35,201 nt of DNA, taken from the NCBI GenBank assembly GCA_938001965.1, contig CALLBC010000223.1, forward strand, positions 1-35,201. The letters are read 5' to 3'. Below, piece by piece: positions 32,041 to 35,201 of this stretch. Origin of the DNA: an uncultured Bdellovibrionales bacterium. GTDB taxonomy: Bacteria > Bdellovibrionota > Bdellovibrionia > Bdellovibrionales > UBA1609. Both the position numbers and the translations under genes were made by a program. Below the pieces are notes generated by a model that saw nothing but the letters and a program-made list of their open reading frames with translations, was not told the origin of the DNA and searched no databases. Every line of letters begins with the position of its first letter. The first letter of the stretch is position 1.

Positions 32041-32863
32041 TAAAATTATTTTTATATTTATTTTAATCTCTTCAGTCGGGTGCAGCTCCTTATTGTATCA
32101 ACCAGTAAATCAACAAATTCATTCCCCTCAACAAATGGGATTAACTTATGACGAAACAAAAATAACTACTTCTGATGGGGAAAAACTAAACGCATGGTAT
32201 TTTAAAGCTGAAAAACCGAAGGGTTTAATTATATTTTTTCATGGTAATGCTCAGAACATCTCTACACACTTTGCTTCTCTCGGATGGATTGTTAGAGAGG
32301 GTTATAGCTTTATGATTTTTGATTATAGGGGGTATTGGAAATCAACGGGTGAAACCACACCTAAGGGAACAGTTCTTGACGGTAAAGCTGCTTTAAAGTG
32401 GGGACAAAAAGAGTCAACAAGCCTAGGGGTTCCACTTATTGTTTTTGGACAAAGCCTAGGAGGAGCAATTTCATTGCGATCTGTTGCAGAAGTCTCTCCT
32501 GAAATTACTCCACAGCTATTAGTGGTAGAGTCCACTTTTAAATCTTATAAAAGTGCAGCTAACTCCGTTTTATCCAACGCTTCATGGATTACTTGGCCAT
32601 TCCAGTGGCTTGCTTATTTAGTTATCGGTGATAAATGGGCTCCAAAAAATCATTTGCAAAAAATTAGCCCTACTCCTCTTGTGGTTATACATGGAACTAA
32701 TGATAAAGTTATTGAATATGATTTAGGCCAAGAGTTATATAACTCTGCTCCAAACCCAAAAGAGCTTTGGACCGTAGAAAATGGCGGACATATTAATTCC
32801 TTTTGGCTTGCAAAAGGAAAGTGGAGAAAAAAGTTTTTAGAAAAACTAAATAATTTACTTTAA
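32027..32863 (+). CDS. Alpha/beta-hydrolase lipoprotein
   Basis: Encodes 278 residues. The lipoprotein signal has the lipobox SVGC (Cys19). The alpha/beta-hydrolase fold shows an oxyanion-loop motif FFHGNAQN, the nucleophile elbow GQSLGG (Ser143), HGTNDKVI (Asp226) and GGHIN (His255), a complete triad. It resembles the YqiA/BEM46-type serine hydrolases (DYRGYWKSTGE). The substrate is unknown, perhaps a lipid or peptide in the periplasm. It overlaps the DUF4105 gene by 14 bases, so the two are co-transcribed and may share an envelope-lipid role (inference). Confidence 0.9.
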   Translation: MFIFNKIIFIFILISSVGCSSLLYQPVNQQIHSPQQMGLTYDETKITTSDGEKLNAWYFKAEKPKGLIIFFHGNAQNISTHFASLGWIVREGYSFMIFDYRGYWKSTGETTPKGTVLDGKAALKWGQKESTSLGVPLIVFGQSLGGAISLRSVAEVSPEITPQLLVVESTFKSYKSAANSVLSNASWITWPFQWLAYLVIGDKWAPKNHLQKISPTPLVVIHGTNDKVIEYDLGQELYNSAPNPKELWTVENGGHINSFWLAKGKWRKKFLEKLNNLL

Positions 32864-32897
32864 GACTCCTCTTGTTCGGTATAGTCTAGACCTACTT

Positions 32898-32903
32898 TAT
32901 AAT
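32898..32903 (+). promoter_or_regulatory. Consensus -10 element upstream of the six-cysteine gene
   Basis: A perfect TATAAT lies 29 bases before the ATG at 32933. No good -35 sits at 17 bases; TTGTTC at 32872-32877 is 20 bases away. AAGGA near 32918 is the ribosome-binding site. Confidence 0.45.
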
Positions 32904-32932
32904 AACGTTTTAAACTATAAGGACGAGATAAT

Positions 32933-33355
32933 ATGAATAATACTTTAAAATGGATTCTAATCGCTGTTGTTATTTTAGGTGGCTTAGCTTTTGCTGGTTA
33001 TAAAATGATTGCTGGATCTGGCATATTAGATGCCGTTAACCCTGCTGCAATTGAAAAAATGCAATCTGATGTTGCTGCCCTGAAAGCACAAAATGCAGAC
33101 TTTAAAGCCTGTGCAAAAGCATACACTGGCAGTATAGACGATATGGCTGGGGTTATGAAGTTTACAATGTGGACCACAACTTGCTCTTCAGAAATACCAC
33201 CAAGTGCTGAAACCTGTGCTTTAGTGCCGAGTGGATCTGAGTTAGAGGCTGTGAACACATGGGCCAAAAGTTTTTGTACTGAAATTGCCTCATCAAATGT
33301 AGAGCACTGTGCTGCAACACTTGCTAAGGTCGGGCCGAAAGCTTGTAATAAGTAA
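32933..33355 (+). CDS. Membrane-anchored six-cysteine protein, paralogue 1
   Basis: Encodes 140 residues. The N-terminal helix (WILIAVVILGGLAFAGYKMI) anchors a periplasmic domain with six cysteines (FKAC, TTTC, ETC, SFC, EHC, KAC), probably three disulfides. A short coiled stretch (AIEKMQSDVAALKAQNADFK) follows the membrane. No family is recognised. A strong terminator follows and the next gene is a paralogue. Confidence 0.78.
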   Translation: MNNTLKWILIAVVILGGLAFAGYKMIAGSGILDAVNPAAIEKMQSDVAALKAQNADFKACAKAYTGSIDDMAGVMKFTMWTTTCSSEIPPSAETCALVPSGSELEAVNTWAKSFCTEIASSNVEHCAATLAKVGPKACNK

Positions 33356-33383
33356 TAATGATCAAAATTAAGTTATAACTTTT

Positions 33384-33413
33384 AAAAGCCTCAGAATATT
33401 CTGAGGCTTTTTT
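33384..33413 (+). terminator. Rho-independent terminator after paralogue 1
   Basis: AAAAGCCTCAGAAT (33384-33397) is perfectly complementary to ATTCTGAGGCTTTT (33398-33411), with the T-run reaching 33413. It separates the two paralogous genes into independent units. Confidence 0.92.
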
Positions 33414-33431
33414 ACTGCCTAACTCGCGCAC

Positions 33432-33459
33432 TTGCATAATATATTTAAATTTATATACT
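33432..33459 (+). promoter_or_regulatory. Promoter of paralogue 2
   Basis: TTGCAT (33432-33437), a 16-base AT-only spacer, then TATACT (33454-33459). The ATG is at 33497, with AGGAAA as ribosome-binding site. The preceding terminator means this gene needs its own promoter. Confidence 0.6.
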
Positions 33460-33496
33460 ACTCCTACCTACAAAACATGTTCAGGAAAAGTGACAT

Positions 33497-33925
33497 ATGA
33501 ACAATACACTCAAATGGATTTTAATTGCTCTTGCAGTCATTGCTTGCTTAGCTTTTGGCGCCTATAAAATGATTTCTTATTCAGGAATACTTGACCCAGT
33601 TAACCCAGAAGAGATTAATCAAGTTAGAAAAGAAGTTCAGTCTCTAAAAAATCAAAATGCAGACTTTAAAACCTGTACCAAATCTTACAAAGGTGAACTC
33701 CAAGGACTAAAAGGTGTTATGAGCTTTACAATGTGGGCTATGAGTTGCGCTCAAGAAATACCACTAAGCACTGAAACTTGTGCACTAGTTCCTAAAAAAG
33801 AACTTACTAGCTCCTTTGCTCTTAAAGAATGGGCAATAAAGTTTTGTACTGAACTTGAAATTACTAATGTTGATACTTGTGGTACAGCCATGTCTAAAAT
33901 TGGGCCTCGTGTTTGCCCTAAATAA
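33497..33925 (+). CDS. Membrane-anchored six-cysteine protein, paralogue 2
   Basis: Encodes 142 residues. The first eleven residues (MNNTLKWILIA) are identical to paralogue 1, and the six periplasmic cysteines keep the same order (FKTC, AMSC, ETC, KFC, DTC, RVC). By eye about half of the residues are shared, including SGILD, QNADFK, FTMW and ETCALVP. An extra cysteine lies in the membrane helix. It arose by tandem duplication. The function is unknown. Confidence 0.78.
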   Translation: MNNTLKWILIALAVIACLAFGAYKMISYSGILDPVNPEEINQVRKEVQSLKNQNADFKTCTKSYKGELQGLKGVMSFTMWAMSCAQEIPLSTETCALVPKKELTSSFALKEWAIKFCTELEITNVDTCGTAMSKIGPRVCPK

Positions 33926-33941
33926 ATTATAATTTAACTGT

Positions 33942-34943
33942 TTATAATTCTTCTAAGGAAACATCACGAACCAATATGTGAACATCTTTCGGTGGAGACC
34001 AAGCCGCGCTATTACCACCGTGAAAGGATGACAACCATAATTTATCCACTTCTGGCTCTTTACCTGTCATCCATAATACATTATCAAGGCTAGCCTCTAA
34101 CTTACCATTAACATAACCTCTAAATATTCCATCTGTTTTATTTGGAGAATTTAAAAGAACTTCAAAAGTTATTTCATATTCTTTTTCTGGAACAAACTTT
34201 GTTTTTGTAAGCAATGTATGTCCATATGCGGGGTTATTGCCGGCCACCAAGTATGGCCTATTCGCATAGTAAAGGTAGAACCTAATCTCATCTCTCGTCC
34301 AAGAGGGCCTAACACTCCAGCCATCGGTACCTATCTTGCCACCAGACTGTGATGTCCCACCAGCTAACGAAAACCCTAATTTTCCACTTTGTTTTGTTCC
34401 ACCAGAAGACCATCCCGCTTTGAACATTAATGTTTGTTTAAGCCTGTATCCTTTTGTTGATCGAGGTATTTCAGAGTTCATTATTATTCTCTCCGTTCCT
34501 GCAGAGCTTCTCTTATGACGAAGTTGCAGCCACCACTTATCATGATAATTCACAACAGACTTTAAGCCTGGGTTTACAGAGTATAAAAATTTAAAGTTAG
34601 TAATCTTTTCCCAAACTTCTTTATTGAAAGATCCCTCACTAATATTATGGCTTGGTATTTTTAAATAGTGAATATTTTCATTCTCGGGATCTGGCTCTAC
34701 CTCTGGCACCTCAACTACGGGCTCTTCTTTATCTGGATCTTCCTCGGGAACCTCCTCCACAACAGGCTCCTCTTCTATAGGAGGCTTTTCAGGAGGTGCA
34801 ATAATATCAATTGGCTCAGAGCTCAATTCCTCAGCCTCTTGTTGTGCTACAAAAATACTTGAACTTTCAAAATTTGAACAGTTCTGAAAGAAAACTATAA
34901 GAATACAAATTGATACAAAAGAATAGAAATACTTAAGCTTCAT
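33942..34943 (-). CDS. Lipoprotein with polysaccharide-lyase-14-like domain
   Basis: Encodes 333 residues. The signal ends FFQNC, an unusual but plausible lipobox. Residues about 35-90 are a low-complexity Glu/Pro/Val linker (EEEPVVEEVPEEDPDKEEP), a spacer lifting the domain from the membrane. From about 95 a beta-jelly-roll-like domain shows GWSSGGTKQSGKLGFSLAGG, then GGKIGTDGWSVRPSWTRD and FYLYYANRP. This resembles the PL14 alginate/glucuronan lyase fold (GGKxGxGxxGG...GWSxRxxWR...YxY). Whether it is catalytic or only binds sugar is not clear. Confidence 0.7.
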   Translation of the reverse strand: MKLKYFYSFVSICILIVFFQNCSNFESSSIFVAQQEAEELSSEPIDIIAPPEKPPIEEEPVVEEVPEEDPDKEEPVVEVPEVEPDPENENIHYLKIPSHNISEGSFNKEVWEKITNFKFLYSVNPGLKSVVNYHDKWWLQLRHKRSSAGTERIIMNSEIPRSTKGYRLKQTLMFKAGWSSGGTKQSGKLGFSLAGGTSQSGGKIGTDGWSVRPSWTRDEIRFYLYYANRPYLVAGNNPAYGHTLLTKTKFVPEKEYEITFEVLLNSPNKTDGIFRGYVNGKLEASLDNVLWMTGKEPEVDKLWLSSFHGGNSAAWSPPKDVHILVRDVSLEEL

Positions 34944-35023
34944 GTAGATAGTTTATTGCAATTTACTCGCCAGTAAAATGTCTTATTTTAAGACAGTACA
35001 TAACAAAAATTAAGGATTTACAT

Positions 35024-35074
35024 ATGAAGAACTTGTCTATTTTTTTACACTGTTTAGTAGATCATCAGTTTTAA
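35024..35074 (+). CDS. Possible 16-residue leader peptide
   Basis: MKNLSIFLHCLVDHQF is encoded after an AAGGA ribosome-binding site, downstream of a GTCTTA/TAAGAC hairpin (34980-34994) and upstream of a terminator-like hairpin at 35118. It may be a leader peptide, a small membrane peptide or the remains of a larger gene. Only the ribosome-binding site supports it. Confidence 0.25.
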   Translation: MKNLSIFLHCLVDHQF

Positions 35075-35117
35075 AATATAAGCCTACTACACCTCTAACT
35101 TTTTAATGAGGTTATAA

Positions 35118-35148
35118 AAAAAAGGCCACAGAGATTCTGTAGCCTTTT
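35118..35148. terminator. Bidirectional terminator-like hairpin
   Basis: AAAAGGC and GCCTTTT, plus ACAGA and TCTGT, pair around GAT with one opposed mismatch. A-runs on the left and T-runs on the right allow use on either strand. It lies after the possible leader peptide near the window end. Confidence 0.7.
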
Positions 35149-35173
35149 AGTTAATTTTGTTATTGAGCTGTTA

Positions 35174-35201
35174 GCCCTTACATGCGCTGAAGCGCATACG
35201 G
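35174..35201. repeat. Copy of the dispersed hairpin repeat at the window end
   Basis: This stretch starts GCCCTTACATGC and ends GCATACGG, as at 22961, 23061 and 23161. The stem tip differs in a compensatory way: ATGCGC/GCGCAT here against ATGCAC/GTGCAT there, with loops TGAA and TTT. The left flank GTTAGCCC mirrors the right flank GGGCTAAC seen at 23186 and at bases 2-9. Confidence 0.85.

Noticed and set aside
1-35201. Integron attC sites, suggested by TAAC and GTTAG motifs in the repeat
   Set aside because: The palindromes run GTTAG...CTAAC, the reverse of the attC order, and the genes are not small same-strand cassettes with an integrase.

Overview
The window looks like a chromosomal segment of a predatory or predator-related member of the Bdellovibrionota (a Bdellovibrio/Bacteriovorax-like organism). 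It is AT-rich and gene-dense, with many overlapping genes, TTG/GTG starts, lipoproteins and secreted or outer-membrane proteins. A complete-looking Tad (Flp, type IVb) pilus operon is followed directly by an RHS/YD-type secreted protein and a small secreted protein. That is the arrangement I remember for the Bdellovibrio host-interaction (hit) locus, bd0109/bd0108, beside its Tad genes. The assignment rests on gene order and protein type from memory, not on an alignment. No rRNA, tRNA, IS transposase or CRISPR array was recognised.

Layout. 1-7 kb: envelope genes, namely a lipoprotein with a strong sigma70-type promoter, a TonB-family protein, a 44-residue basic protein, an outer-membrane barrel protein overlapping head-to-head with a LysM/M23 peptidase, a TPR lipoprotein coupled to a RodZ-like protein, and a membrane-anchored PHP-domain protein. 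7-18 kb, minus strand: flp, a 61-residue pilin-like peptide, prepilin peptidase, three TadE/pseudopilin-like proteins, CpaB, CpaC secretin, a GspC-like PDZ protein, a CpaE-CpaF fusion and TadB, then the two hit-like genes. No TadC is visible. A divergent gene at 18.1 kb encodes a Flp-like protein with a long tail and a second membrane helix.

19-27 kb: DUF2203, MipA/OmpV, glutamine-dependent NAD synthetase, a lipoprotein, a DEDDh exonuclease with a clamp-binding tail, a 2Fe-2S ferredoxin, a small secreted protein behind a sigma54-type promoter, a CheY-like regulator and a DedA protein. This stretch also holds a 100-bp tandem repeat, a 97-bp element with perfect 27-bp inverted arms, and a decayed duplicate of a neighbouring gene. 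27-35 kb: a TolB/CsgG-like protein with a barrel-like half, two DUF3015 paralogues, a DUF4105 (Lnb-type) protein with a barrel-like C-terminus whose start codon lies inside a terminator hairpin, an alpha/beta-hydrolase lipoprotein, two paralogous six-cysteine membrane proteins and a polysaccharide-lyase-like lipoprotein.

Both window ends fall inside the same palindromic repeat that forms the 100-bp array. The sequence is probably a contig broken at a dispersed repeat. The repeat hairpin shows a compensatory base-pair change between copies.
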